DNA from: Membranipora membranacea
Taxonomy: Eukaryota; Bryozoa; Gymnolaemata; Cheilostomatida; Membraniporidae
NCBI GenBank assembly: GCA_914767715.1
Contig: OU612065.1
Coordinates: 21,636,001 to 21,700,000 of the forward strand
DNA: 64,000 nucleotides
Direction: 5' to 3'
Shown: positions 1 to 11,780 of the stretch, piece after piece
Layout: every line of letters begins with the position of its first letter
How positions within the stretch are numbered: position 1 is the first letter of the stretch
Made by a program: the position numbers and the translations under genes
Notes under the pieces: model-generated
What the model saw: only the letters and a program-made list of their open reading frames with translations
Databases searched by the model: none
Told to the model about the DNA's origin: nothing

Positions 1-469
1 GATTTATTTTTTGGTCCATTTCCATAATTTTTATATAATCCCCGTAGGGGAAAATGGAAATCTATCCTCTGTGCTCCCATAGATCTCAGCCAAACCTCAA
101 ATGTATTTTCCGGTAATTATTTATTCCTCTCCCTGAGAATAAAGCTTAAAATTCATTTTATACGATTATTTTATTAATGGTGTATTTTGATAAAGTATAA
201 CAGCTTCAATACAATGTAATGAGTGATGGATAACCAAAATTTTGTCTCTTTTAAACCAAGGACTAAGCAACTTCCTAATAATATGCAAGTTGCGATTGTT
301 ATCAATATCCAGCGCGTTTGGTGCTGTTTTGCTCCAGGAATCTGGTAAAGATATCTGGCAACCATTGGAATATGCCTCGCGTAAGATGACTGACACTTAG
401 ACGCGCTCTTCGATGGTAGAGAAGGAAACTCTTGTCATCATGTGGGCAGTTTGACTAGTATATGATAGG

Positions 470-1500
470 TCGAAAGTTTGAAGTTGAAACGGTCCATAAA
501 CCCTTGGTACAAATTCTAGGTGGTAAAGATCTGAGTGATCTACCACCGAGGGTGCAAAGGTTCAAAATGAGGATAATGAGGTATGGATATAAAAATTTTG
601 GTGTTAAGATGTTTGTTGCCGATAGTTTGAGCCGACCATAGATTTAAAAACAGTATAGATAGGACATTGGGCTTCAGTAACTTTGCATTATGTCCCCACC
701 CGTATCGTCAATGTGCCACCCGCAGTGTCGCGTTATGCATAGCGTAACTGCCAGTTGTTTTATAGTCAGCACCTTTTGCCTTTCATGATGACAACCTTAT
801 CAGACAGTGTCCAATGAGAGAAGGCTATACTGAGTAAAACGACTTCTGAGCCACTCACAATGTTATAAGAACATGATTGGCTGGAAGGTCGTTTTACTAA
901 CAGTCATGTGACACCCAGCCTTATGTTCTAGATTGCTAAAATTCCTAGATCTGAGGCTAAAGTAGCTATCATATTATTGGATAGACAGGAGCACACAATG
1001 ACCTTTCTATACTGTTTTTAAATCTATGGAGCCGACCCAACGAGGCTTAGAGTGCAGCCAGTGTGAAGCACTGTGCAGCTGTTGAGTACTATATTGACAG
1101 TATTTGTGAGGACTTAGTCCCTGATATACATGAAATAGAGGCATTTGAAGCCACCGTGACTGACGAAGTCGCAGTTAAATTCAAGCAGTATTTGGTCGAG
1201 GGTTGGCGAAGAAACAAGCAGTCATAAATTGTCCGGGTACAAAGGTTGTCTCATGTTTAATGATAGACTTGATGTACCTGCTAGTTTGCGTAGTGCCTAT
1301 ATTGCACATGCACATGCTGGACACCAGGGTACTGCTAAACCTGCAGAGCTGCTCGACAGGTAGTCTGGTGGCCGAGCTATCACCCAATGACAAATTTTTG
1401 TCAATTTTAGCTCTTGCTTTTGGCCTGAGTCCCGCAGCAATTGATCTCGGAAATATGCTGTGTAGCTAAAGCCAAGCTTCTTTCAGATTGTCTGCTCAAC
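470..1500 (+). pseudogene. Ty3/Gypsy retrotransposon fragment (RNase H end, spacer, integrase H2C2 start), copy A
   Basis: From about 470 the + strand encodes the C-terminal part of a Gypsy RNase H, recognisable by the 'VETVHKPL' stretch (normally TDHKPL), a leucine-proline-rich 'LPPRVQRF' segment and the closing 'VADSLSRP' motif. After the MITE insertion the reading continues, with a frame change, into a linker and then the first half of the integrase zinc-binding domain ('AHAHAGHQGTAK', about 1295-1340). The reverse transcriptase core, the integrase catalytic core and LTRs are not seen. Stops and frameshifts show that it is dead. Confidence 0.8.
637..1028. mobile_element. 392-bp non-autonomous DNA element (MITE), hAT-like, inserted in the Gypsy fragment
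   Basis: Copy B has an uninterrupted sequence here, so the insertion boundaries can be read directly. The element begins CATAGATTTAAAAACAGTAT and ends with its inverted complement, giving terminal inverted repeats of about 23-27 bp with one or two mismatches. It is flanked by an 8-bp target duplication GAGCCGAC at 629-636 and 1029-1036. An 8-bp duplication is typical of hAT transposons, although the termini lack the common CAGGG start. No transposase reading frame is present. The insertion postdates the 5-kb duplication. Confidence 0.9.
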
Positions 1501-3278
1501 AACCCGTAGCAGACAACTCCAATTTGTACTTCAAGGGACATTCCGATGCGTTAAAAGTGCTCAGATAGCTGTATATGCAAGTTTGAGGCATCACATCATC
1601 AAATTCCTTACAAACATTATCAAACAAAAGTGAATAGTTGTAATGTGATGCCACAAACTCGCACTTGCAGCCATCTAAGGAGTAAGAACCTAAATTATGT
1701 TCGGGTATACATAAAAAAGTATCATGTGAAATTGCTTTTATAAACATAGTTTTGGCAATCAGACATTACATGTATTTCGTCTGCCGCATTATGGGCATTG
1801 ATTTTTGCTTATTGAAATATTATAGGAGAACTACTGATCTTTCAATTCCAACACATTTCACCATGTCGTAAAATACAACCTCATTAAATGACAATTGATA
1901 TCGGAAACCTGGGAACTTGAATTGTCTTAATTGTGTTAATGATGGCCTTCTCCAATGGATTTGCCCCGGTTTTGGAGCACCTCTACAACATCAAAAAATA
2001 TACTACATCAGGGTATTATGTTATATTCGCTGCAGGGTGCCAAAGTATAGCGTTATGTGGTCTAGAAAAAATTGAGAGAAATTGAATTGAATTCAATGCA
2101 CTCCACTGTGCAATCAAAATGGTTTTGACGCCACCACCAGCATCATTTGCGACGCAGTAAACAGCAGAGTTGTCGAGTTAAGTAGGTGATACTGTTTACC
2201 TGAAATGACCCTTGCGAAAAATCTTCATGTATTAAAATGAGCAACCAGATACACTACTCCGGCTTGAGCTTCTTGAAGACCTGTTCATGGTTTCGTTCGA
2301 TCCAATGAGTAGATTTGATTCTTGCAATTTTAGCGTTGTTCTAGTATCGCGTTTGATTTTTATTAGTTTCTTTGATCTTGAAATCTACAAATACACTCAC
2401 ACCAGTACCTTGTGATTCAAATTGATATGATAAGTTATACCATGGTTCTATAATCAAATGACGATTGGTAAATGATACATCTTCAACTTGGCAACTTTTT
2501 CAGCTAGTGTTGCTGAATCTATTGATTGCAGAGATCATCATAAATAGAGTTTCTGCTTCCAAAAATGATCTAATTTTCAATATACACGCCTCCGTATATT
2601 TAAAATTAAACAATAAAATGAAACAGATCAGAGCAAAAATCGGCAGCATCAATGTTTCCTTCATGTCAAGCAAGTTCATATTCAAACAAGAAAAGAAATG
2701 TAGGAGCGCTCATATCAGGTTCCTTGACCAGAAAGCTCACCATCAAGGTTGCGCTGTCAGCTGTCTCTTTCAAGCAGATTGTCTTAGTTTAATTGTGCCC
2801 TGTCAATAATTACTGCAATTACATGCATACTTTTAGCATAGAACTCGCCTGTCGTAAATTCATGATCACTCTGTTTGGACAATTCCAACAGTAAACGGGG
2901 ATGATGCTGTTATGATATAAAAAATACAGATCCGCAGCACCAGTACTCATGAGTTTGGTCTTGTCAGGTTCTAGATTTTTCAGTTCACCAACTCAACATG
3001 TAACTACCCCCAATAGCTGTGACATCTGTAGGGGTAACAGTATATTGTTATAACAGTGATAACATGGCAAATCTGAAAACAGTCCGCATATTCATTACCA
3101 TGTTGACTGATATAAACAAGGTGCCCCTCCTCAATATTTAATTTATATCTCAAAAACTTAATAAACATAATTCCTACATCTCAACTCTTGGTAACCTATC
3201 ACATTCATTCATAAACATGATCTAGGGAAACCCAATTAGTTCATTGTTGTAGAGTTAAGTTTCATATAAATACTATGT

Positions 3279-3315
3279 GTATATATATCATGTATATATA
3301 TATATATATATATAT
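3279..3315. repeat. TA-rich microsatellite, copy A
   Basis: An alternating TA run follows a short 'GTGTATATATATCATG' segment. The equivalent run in copy B (about 14439-14479) is longer, consistent with slippage after duplication. Confidence 0.9.
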
Positions 3316-4498
3316 GACATACAAATCTATAACAGAGGAACATGTATGGTCCTTGAATCATTCCGCTCCTAACTGATAAGGGGCCAAAACTCTGAATTCA
3401 AAACATGGGAAAAAGGACCTCTTATTTAACGAAGGTAAAATAAAAACATCCTATGTAGATTGATTTTATCGATTAATTATGTTTTCACTGTTCAATTATA
3501 TTGGATCAGTTTTTACCCAGTTCAGAATATGTTTGCACCGGTTACCTTATTTCCAAACAGTCTCATGACAATTATTATGTACTTGGGAATAGAAGCGAGA
3601 CAATTTTTTGCAGGTGATTTTTAGAGTGGCTGAACTACATTAGAGAGTGTGCCTATCTCTGAAACTTTTCTCTCAGAGACTATGATGACACAAACTGTTG
3701 ATTTAGTGTTTGAAAACTCATTGATTATACTATTATAATTGCAGTCACATTAAAAAACATCAAATGTTAGATGGAACTTTTCCTGTTTCACTGCTTAACA
3801 ATATAATAATTGTGTACCATCTTTTCGCCTGCAAAAAGAGGCATTTTACCGCTTAAGTCACTAAAGTTGACAAGCTATTCATAATAATTCTAAGCTAGAT
3901 TTTTCATTTAACTCAGTGATAAGTATCAATGAAAACGATTTATATTGATAATGTTGAATGTTCAATGTCTAGTAATCAAAAATTTTGACAAGTGTTTTTA
4001 ATAATGAATTTTTATTATTATAATTATCAGCTAGTTGTCTATCCATGGAGAGAGAGGAGACAACTGGTGTTTGATTAAAAAGCATTAAAATCGCTATCTG
4101 ATTATTCCGCCTGTAACATGTCAAATTGCAAGTCATATTGCTTTTTGCATGATGGAACCATATTCTGAATGGACAATTTGGAAATGAATTTGTCTAAATT
4201 GAAAGACTAAAGGAGCGAGGATTTTCAGCAACGTTTGTTTGTCAGGATTTTTCTAAAAAGGCTTCACCACTCTGCAGCAACAGCCGGCATAACGATAACC
4301 AGCGTGAAATTATCAGATCTGTATTTCAACAGTAACTTTGCCGTTCGATATGCTGTCCAACTGTTAGTTTCAACTGTGTCCCCAATCTTATAAAAAATAT
4401 CATATTAGAGAGTTTGATGGTGCAGGCAGTGTTGCGTACTAAATGCATTTTAAGTACTCAGTTCCATTAAACACTCATACAACTTCCTGAGGTGCAAT

Positions 4499-4610
4499 GG
4501 GTGTTATAAGACATGTGGCAGGTGCTGTATGGAACACAACAAAACTGTATAGGCCTTGAGTGCTGTAAGACGTGTCCCATACAGCACAGGCCACACGTCT
4601 TACAACACCT
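4499..4610. repeat. Foldback repeat, copy A
   Basis: The left arm (about 4499-4536, 'GGGTGTTATAAGACATGTGG...') is the imperfect inverted complement of the right arm (about 4573-4610, ending 'CACACGTCTTACAACACC'). The loop is about 35 bp. Copy B has the same structure at 15660-15771. It could be a MITE core or a former hairpin element older than the 5-kb duplication. Confidence 0.8.
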
Positions 4611-5289
4611 GTTGCCAGCGCCTGTTTTTAATGCCCATTCAGAACAGCATAAACTTTTATAATGCAAATTCAATCGGTTATTAAAAATGGCGTGATGCTA
4701 ACTTTTGTCAAGGTTGATAAATCCCATGAGAAGATAAGGCATATTGCCAAACCTAACTTAAATGGTTGAGCTCAAGTTTATTACTAACTCATTGGTTCAT
4801 TGATAACAGTTGGGTTTTGCTATGATTCCCATTTCCCACGCTCCCGGTATTCTCTTTTTTATTATAGGGAGTTGCCTTTTATTGGAGTTATCAAGTATCA
4901 GTTTGGGCGAAACATAATATGGGCATTGAGTATAGGCAGGAGCAGCGGACTAAAGACCCTAAAATCAGCGGAACATAGACCCATACGGAACATAGATCCG
5001 AACGGAACATAGACCTGCACCCGTTAGTTTAGCCCATTATCAAGGACTTCTTGCCCATTATAGACCACTAAACCAAGGAGTGACTGAACTCCACAGCTGA
5101 ATCTATAGATTGTGAAGATATTCCCCACTGAGTCACCAGTCCATGTAATTGTACTGACTTTAACTCTTACATTATCTAATGATGGACTATTTAAGTGCAT
5201 TGGAACAATGAGTAAGTGATTTGAATCAATTTAGACCTGTTTGAATGTACACTTATTGCATAGGACATCATTCCTGATGACATGCAAAC

Positions 5290-5421
5290 CACAGGCCTTC
5301 TGTAGTTGGTGCAAGTCCAGTGGTCGAGTGCCCAAGTGGCCGAGGCCTTTTCTTGAGAGAAAAGGCCTCGACCACTGGGGCACTCTACCACTGGACTTGC
5401 ACCAACTATAGAAGGCCTGTG
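5290..5421. mobile_element. 132-bp foldback MITE with 8-bp target duplication
   Basis: Two arms of about 62 bp are near-perfect inverted complements (CACAGGCCTTCTGTAGTTGG at the left, its complement at the right, centre near 5356). The flanks 5282-5289 and 5422-5429 are both ATGCAAAC, an 8-bp duplication matching the loose hAT pattern nTnnnnAn. The arms contain tRNA-Leu/Ser-like words such as 'AAGTGGCCGAGG', which may be chance. A degraded single arm of the same family is present near 56755-56815. The ORFs here simply read the palindrome. Confidence 0.85.
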
Positions 5422-5719
5422 ATGCAAACCCTAACTTATGGAACCTATATGACTGTCCTGCTTTCATAGCTTCTGTATTTTCTGGAAACCATTTTGGCGC
5501 TTGCTTAATTTGCTGTTGTTGCATTGTCATTGCGGCCAGTGTGATTCCAAAATTCCTCGATTAAAGCAACAAATTAAGCACATGTTAATGACCCGGAAAT
5601 GTTAAACCGATTTTGAGCAGAAGTTTCTAAAGTCACAGCTGGAGAGCTGGCGCTTGAGACGAAGAAGACGCAGGTAAACACGCAGGTGAATAAGCAAGCG
5701 CCAACATGGTTTCAGAAGC

Positions 5720-6690
5720 TATGAGAGCCAGCTGATAGAACAGATTTGCGACATTTCACAACAGTTTGACAAAGGAGAGGAAGCGGATGCCGGTTTCCTA
5801 GACTTCAGTAAAGCTTTCGACCAAGTTGACCACAATAACTTCTTCAGAAACTCGCTTATATCGGAGTTACCCCTCAAGCTACTTTCTAGGTACAGAGTCT
5901 ACTAGAAGGTCAATCCCAAGTATTTACAGTTGATGGCCATAGTTATAGCCCACGCCAAGGTCATCCCAGGGTTCAGTAATTGGCCCAATCCTGTTCCTGG
6001 TCTACATAAACGACCTAGCTGACTCAGTCATATCCAAAACCCGCATGTTCGCAGACGATACGTCATCTGTTCGACCGGTGAAAACTTTTTCCAGCTCCAA
6101 AAAAATCTAGATGCCTTCCAAATGCGAACATGTTAAATTTACCCAAAAAAGAACTAAAGGAGCCAACAACAACCACATACATAATGAAACAGATATCCCT
6201 AAGACAAAGGGTGTAAAATACCTAGGATTAAGGCTGGAGAGCTCTCTTAGATGGAACGAAAACTTCATCTTCATTACCAACAAAGCAGCCAGCATAAGGT
6301 GAGGGTTCATAAGAAGAGCACACAATACCATACTTTCTAAAACATCTCAGAGCAAAAGCTTACCCCATACTCGTCAGGCCCATTCTAGAATACACATCAT
6401 CAGTATGGGATGGTAGCCTGACGCAAGCACAAGCAACAAAGCTCGAAGCTGTGTAACGCAAGGCCATGCGCATGTGTTTACAATGTTCCGCGGTCAGACC
6501 ACACAACTAGCACCTCGCAGCTGATTGAACAACTAGAATGGAAAAACCTAAGTACCAGAATGGCGAAGAATTGTACTCTCCCGAGCCATCCACTTTGGTA
6601 AAGTAGAGACTGACATGGGAGATTACATCAACTTCACCCACATCCTGGCAGTTCTAGAAGGCACAACCCACAGTACCTAATACCTTACTG
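5720..6690 (+). pseudogene. LINE reverse transcriptase fragment, decayed
   Basis: In shifting + frames the sequence shows the reverse transcriptase signature 'LDFSKAFDQVDH' (about 5795-5835), then remains of the 'QG..LGP..F..YINDLADSV' block, the catalytic-loop motif 'FADDT' (about 6047-6062), and later 'VKYLGLRLESSLRWNE' (about 6210-6255) and 'RPILEYTSSVWDG'. This order is that of CR1/Jockey-like non-LTR retrotransposons. Several stops and frameshifts make it non-functional. The endonuclease half is missing, as is usual for 5'-truncated LINEs. Confidence 0.85.
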
Positions 6691-7440
6691 CAGCACTGAC
6701 AAATGGGTTTGTTACTGCTCCAAGCCCATATGGATGAGTAGTTGGCAACCATCAGTTGCCATATGGCCATTCGGATGGGTTTGTTACAGTCACACTTCGA
6801 GATTGATACAAGGTGAAATGGATGGCCAGTTAGCATTGCCGCATGGGTATTTGTCATAAGCGGATGGCCCTTTTATGGAGATATGTTGCTGATGGCCATT
6901 TACCGGACACATTTGGCTCATCTGGAAGAATGGTTACAGCAAATATTACTGCTCAAACAAAACCCACCCGGATGGAGTTAATTTAGCAAACATTACTATT
7001 CCAAGCCTGTCTGGATGGGTTTGTTGCAGTTATAATGCGAAAAATGTGGCCGGTCCACCACAAATCTTTACGTTAAAGGTCCATCCACTCATGACAAATA
7101 TCCATTTCACATTATATCAATTTCAAAGCTCGGCAGTCACAAACCAATCCTGTTGCAAATTTTGCAACCAGATGGCTTCATGGCAGATGTCAATTGTAAA
7201 ACAGACCCATCTGGATGGCTATTTGGCAACCGTTGGACACCAAATAGGCGTCCTGATGGGTTTCTTTCACAGCAAACTCCACCGTAACAAAACCCATCTC
7301 TGTCTAAAGTGCATTTGCATCTGTTACAAGCCAATCCTGTCCCATGAATTTTATGTCCGGTAGCGTTAAAAGCAACCGGAAGCCTATTTGTCCGTCGGGC
7401 AACCAACAGCTGCCAAATAGTAGGTTCTCATCGCAGAATA
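6690..7440. repeat. Dispersed 'CCATCCG/CGGATGG' repeat family, copy 1
   Basis: Many degenerate 'CCCATCCGNATGG'-like words occur, on this strand mostly as 'GGATGGGTTTGTTAC'. Read in reverse complement, 6700-6920 lines up with 37815-38050 on the + strand: both contain '(T)GTCCGGTAAATGGCCATC', 'GGCCATCCGCTTAT', 'ACAAATACCCAT' and 'GCTAACTGGCCATCCATTTC'. A third copy lies at about 51680-51945. The segment 6920-7440 repeats the same theme more weakly. The ORFs here are products of the repeat and are not considered genes. Confidence 0.8.
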
Positions 7441-7509
7441 GCTATCAAAGTCCGAGAGGACAAATTTAGCATATTGTTTATACCTGGTTCTGGAAGTAGC
7501 TCATTGTGT

Positions 7510-8160
7510 TATGCGATTTTATCTCTGTTCGAACTCCACTGTTTTTGATGGCTATTGCACATTTGCCTCTAAGCGATCAACTTGCACTTCCAGTATGCCC
7601 GTTCATGTCTCCGGCCAAGATAAGCTCCTCTGCAGCACTGCAACAAACTGTCCAAAATCTGTCTTTGGCCTCCTCGTCACAGTCTTGCGATTCGCATAGG
7701 CAGAAACGATGTTATAGGTCTGGCTTTTGGTCACCAAGTTCAAATTGATAATCCCCTCGGATTTCCTGGTTACATGACTCATCCCACACCATTCCTTGGT
7801 CTTATCCCGCCACTGTTGTACAGCTTGATGCCATCGTCAATGTATCTTGCCTTTCCTCCAGGCCTTTCTCCTCCCATCTGGTCTCCTGTAGGCATATGTT
7901 ACGCCTCACCATCGTATCAGCTATCTCTCTTCTCTTATTTGTGAGTGTAGCAATGTTTAGGGCCGCTAGCTTGATAATCGTCTACCTCGCTCGCCTACTT
8001 TCCACAAGGTCCCCAACAAGGGAGATGCCTTGGCAAAGTCTGGTTCTCTCTGGTTTTATGACAGTCTGTGGCATAGTTTTTCCGGCCGGATGCTCTGCCT
8101 GTCGCTGAACCCGTCTCTATCCAGGATTGGGACTGGCTGAGTCTGGCACAGGATTGTACA
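7510..8160 (-). pseudogene. LINE apurinic-type endonuclease fragment, decayed
   Basis: On the minus strand, in three frames, the sequence reads like the N-terminal APE endonuclease of a non-LTR retrotransposon: a start resembling 'NIATLTNKRREIADTM', then 'RRNICLQETRWEE' (the Q-E-T catalytic block), 'ARYIDDGIKLYNSGG', 'YNIVSAYA', and finally 'EELILAGDMNGHTGS', which matches the GDxN catalytic motif. Frameshifts between these blocks make it a pseudogene. Its orientation is opposite to the LINE fragments on either side, so it is a separate insertion. Confidence 0.8.
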
Positions 8161-9070
8161 TTCCTCAAGCAAATTTTTCATAATATCATAATATCTACAA
8201 AACAACCACCTCTATTGCAGAAATAACTGTTGGTCTTGTTCTTGACTTTTTTGCTAGTTTTCATATTTTATCCTGCCCCCTACCTGTTCCAGCTAAGAAT
8301 TGGTCACTTGCCATAGCACACCAGGACACGTAGGTATATACATAAAGTACATAATTATTTTGCTTTATTTTTATCAGATCCTATGCGGAGAAAATTAGTT
8401 GTGCATTTGGCTGCGACTTGAGATGATTTCCACCAATCTACATCAGGTTTGTTAAGTTATCATGAACGTGAAAAATACCACTTGTCTTAGCCCCATAAGT
8501 GAGCCCAGAAGGTACAATATGAGGATTGAAAAAAAACAAAGCTGAAAGACATAATGCATATGGTAATTCGCAGTTGTGCAGTAAAAATATTGACATTGAA
8601 TGTACATCATATCAACTACCCTTGCGGATAAACTATTTTGGTTCCAAGTTTCAATCAAGGTAATTTGGTACCGAAAAACATAATATGTCCTGATTGGGAG
8701 GTCTGCATCAACCCATCACCCTATCCCTAATGACAGGATACCAATGCTAAGATGAGAAAGTGTCCATCTGTTCATCTTCACACTATTTCAGAGTGACCTA
8801 CAGTGCTGGTTGGTAAATAGAAGTGATATGTACGGGGATGTGAACTATCAGCTGAGGTGTTGAGCCGCTTGGAGGTAGTGTCCACCATGCCTACCGCGTA
8901 TCGAGATATGGGTATGTACAAAGGTGTTACTTTCATTTTCATTCCATAAGTACTGTAACCAAAAAATAGCTTCGCTCTGTGGAAGTGTTTTTATTTCTAT
9001 TTATAGCAATCAGCAAATTTTTTCCCCCAGAAAGAAAGTATTTTTACAATCACAATACCTAAATTTGTTG
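8161..9070. other. Non-coding stretch, nothing recognised
   Basis: The sequence is AT-rich with only short open frames that lack codon-like composition. I see no family motif, hairpin or tandem array. Confidence 0.5.
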
Positions 9071-9074
9071 TCAG

Positions 9075-9130
9075 TTGTTATAAGTTTTGATAGCACGAGG
9101 TCCTGGGTTCAATTTCCCCTCTTGTTATGA
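9075..9130 (+). repeat. tRNA-like (pol III B-box) fragment, possible SINE head
   Basis: The sequence 'GGTCCTGGGTTCAATTTCC' resembles a pol III B box (GGTTCGANTCC), and 'TTGTCAGTTGTTATAAG' about 25 bp upstream is a weak A-box match. The same 'AGGTCCTGGGTTCAA' head occurs at 37780-37796 in front of the CCATCCG repeat. It is degraded and does not fold into a convincing tRNA. Confidence 0.4.
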
Positions 9131-9309
9131 GAGATCTCCCTGCTCATATCCCATAACACGCCGAGCAACATAAACCAACACCAACTGAACTGACTCAAAA
9201 ATCGCCACTTCTCTAACGACAACTCTACAACTATACTGTGTGGAACATTCTTAGTCTACCGACATCAAAGAGGCTGTCTATCAGTAATAAACCTATTAAG
9301 ACAAGAAAT

Positions 9310-9800
9310 TTCAAAAGTTGAAACTTGGTGCATGGCCAACAGGCTCACTCCAAATTATTCAAAAACGTTCCAAATTATTTTTAAATCGCCAAAAAAGCAA
9401 ATTGTTTTGGCGGAATATAAAATTGATCTCAGCGGTAAAACACAATTTTTTAGGCATTATTCTTGACTCTAATATAACTGATATGAATCACCTCGTGGAC
9501 CACTGCCGAAAATTCAACCTAATTTTAACATTGATTAGGGCAGCTCTCCCTTATTTTGATAGCAAAACAATTGTTGACCTGTATTACCGTTGTTTTTACC
9601 CACATTTAATTCAAAAACCTGAATTCTGGGGCCACGACACAGATCTCCATTCCATTTCAGTTTCCATTCTTCAAAAAAAGTATGTACATGTTATTCTGAA
9701 CAAAAAACCCAGAGAAAATGTCACATCATTTTTAAAACATAAGGAATCATGTGAATTCAAATGCTATTTGAATTTTGTACTTTAAAACATGCTCAACTAC
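9310..9800 (+). pseudogene. LINE reverse transcriptase C-terminal fragment
   Basis: The + strand encodes 'WCMANRLTPNYSKT' (the RT 'aNkLtlN..KT' block), then after a frameshift near 9435 'FLGIILDSNIT' (the KYLGI block), 'LYYRCFYPHLIQ' and 'FWGHD', followed by the 'LQKKYVHVILNKKPRENVTSFL' type C-terminal helix region. This order is diagnostic of the thumb and C-terminal part of CR1/Jockey-like LINE reverse transcriptases. Its sequence differs from the 5.7-6.7 kb LINE fragment, so it is another family. Confidence 0.8.
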
Positions 9801-10679
9801 TAAAAAAAGCCAACCGATCGGGATGAGAGGTCCTTGTTGTGCACTCGCTTGTCACTGTACAACAAGCACCTAAAGGGGGTGGAGATGGGGTCTCAGACTT
9901 GTGTGCCCGTGCGCCTGGCTTCCTGTCTGGGGGGGCAGTGATGACTGCAGCTGGAAGGGGCACTTGTCCTGTACGTGTGTCTCGTATTTGACCTTCAAGC
10001 TTTACAATTGGGCTGTCTACGCTCTAGCGCAGGCTATAAGACTGTCCCTTTGCTTTTGACATATTTCTATTGCAATTATCTACATTTTTTGATTTAATCT
10101 TTTTTTGCCTTTCTCTTAGTCATACTCAATTGAACTTTATCTATATATGTTATCAATTTTATCTCTAGCAATAAACACACATGAAAGAAAAAATTGTCTA
10201 ACAGTCTTCGAGTTAGGGTGTCAATTACCTTTCTGAAATGTGCAGTCTCACACCACTACCCTCCCTCATATCGGACAAGGGATAGAAATACCCATATAGA
10301 TAATTATGACAAACCTATACCCAAAATGACCTAATGACCTAATTTTACACTAGTACCCACTCGGTAGCTAAAACTACATGCATCTTTAGTGGCTAGTTAT
10401 TGCATAGCACCTTTTACATGATAATCCCATAATAGCCTAATACTAATAGTTATTTTTCTGGCTGCTTTGCGATGCCAATCAATGTTGCAGCTAGCTTTCT
10501 GGATATTGTAATCTTTATTTCTTTTTTAGACTGCCATAGAAAGACAGAGCGTCTTAAAGAAACTCAGTACCATTCACCAGCTACAAGCAAACAAATAACC
10601 ACACCTACTGAAGCATCAGTGTTGTGATTTAAAAAAAATTTATGGGCGTGGTAGCCATTTATAATGATTTAAGAACGAG
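9801..10679. other. Spacer between LINE tail and duplication copy B
   Basis: Probably the 3' end of the preceding LINE plus unique AT-rich DNA. A G-rich patch at about 9865-9960 ('GGGGGTGGAGATGGGG', 'GGGGGGGCAG') stands out from the AT-rich surroundings. No coding sequence is supported. Confidence 0.4.
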
Positions 10680-11129
10680 GATTTATATTTTGGTCCATTT
10701 CCATAATTTTTATATAATCCCCATAGGGGAAAATGGAACTCTATCCTCTGTGCTCCCATAGATCTCAGCCAAACCTCAAATGTATTTTCCGGTAATTATT
10801 TATTCCTCTCCCTGAGAATAAAGCTTAAAATTCATTTTATACGATTATTTTATTAATGGTGTATTTTGATAAAGTATAACAGCTTCAATACAATGTAATG
10901 AGTGATGGATAACCAAAATTTTGTCTTTTTTAAACCAAGGACTAAGCAACTTCCTAATAATATGCAAGTTGCGATTGTTATCAATATCCAGCGCGTTTGG
11001 TGCTGTTTTGCTCCAGGAATCTGGTAAAGATATCTGGCAACCATTGGAATATGCCTCGCGTAAGATGACTGACACTTAGACGCGCTCTTCGATGGTAGAG
11101 AAGGAAACTTGTCATCATGTGGGCAGTTT

Positions 11130-11780
11130 GACTAGTATATGATAGGTCGAAAGTTTGAAGTTGAAACGGTCCATAAACCCTTGGTACAAATTCTAGGTGG
11201 TAAAGATCTGAGTGATCTACCACCGAGGGTGCAAAGGTTCAAAATGAGGATAATGAGGTATGGATATAAAAATTTTGGTGTTAAGATGTTTGTTGCCGAT
11301 AGTTTGAGCCGACCCAACGAGGCTTAGAGTGCAGCCAGTGTGAAGCACTGTGCAGCTGTTGAGTACTATATTGACAGTATTTGTGAGGACTTAGTCCCTG
11401 ATATACATGAAATAGAGGCGTTTGAAGCCACCGTGACTGACGAAGTCGCAGTTAAATTCAAGCAGTATTTGGTCGAGGGTTGGCGAAGAAACAAGCAGTC
11501 ATAAATTGCCCGGGTACAAAGGTTGTCTCATGTTTAATGATAGACTTGATGTACCTACTAGTTTGCGTAGTGCCTATATTGCACATGCACATGCTGGACA
11601 CCAGGGTACTGCTAAACCTGCAGAGCTGCTCGACAGGTAGTCTGGTGGCCGAGCCATCACCCAACGACAAATTTTTGTCAATTTTAGCTCTTGCTTTTGG
11701 CCTGAGTCCCGCAGCAATTGATCTCGGGAATATGCTGTGCAGCTAAAGCCAAGCTTCTTTCAGATTGTCTGCTCAACAAC
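11130..11780 (+). pseudogene. Ty3/Gypsy fragment, copy B (uninterrupted)
   Basis: Same RNase H tail, linker and integrase H2C2 start as in copy A, but without the 392-bp insertion: the 'VADSLSRPNEA' segment (about 11295-11327) runs directly into the linker. A stop (TAG) follows at once, and the linker 'YYIDSICEDLVP' is in another frame. It is therefore a pseudogene that was already damaged before duplication. Confidence 0.8.

Larger units (their letters stand above)
1..5022. repeat. 5-kb direct duplication, copy A
   Basis: This stretch matches 10680-16172 nearly base for base in the same orientation, with scattered substitutions and small indels. The right boundary is sharp: both copies share three spaced 'CGGAACATAGA'-type motifs and end at 'AGACCTGCACCC', after which the sequences diverge. 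The left end coincides with the window start, so copy A may extend further left. Copy A holds a 392-bp insertion (637-1028) that copy B lacks, and copy B holds an insertion of about 870 bp that copy A lacks. The unit contains a decayed Gypsy fragment near its left end, a foldback repeat near 4.5 kb and a TA microsatellite. The remainder shows no convincing coding potential. Confidence 0.95.

Noticed and set aside
166-396. Minus-strand ORFs present in both duplication copies (also 10845-11075)
   Set aside because: The conservation is due to the recent duplication; composition and lack of family similarity argue against a gene.
2465-2809. 114-codon ORF, also at 12748-13092
   Set aside because: Identical in both copies only because of duplication; no domain, an opposite-strand ORF overlaps it, and there is no splice context.
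5191-5530. Two overlapping minus-strand ORFs
   Set aside because: They translate the 132-bp palindrome.
7046-7406. Cys-rich ORFs on both strands, 89-105 codons
   Set aside because: They lie in the CCATCCG repeat and change with the repeat copy.
6690-7440. CRISPR-like or satellite array
   Set aside because: Repeat words are degenerate and unevenly spaced, and the whole block recurs as a dispersed eukaryotic repeat.
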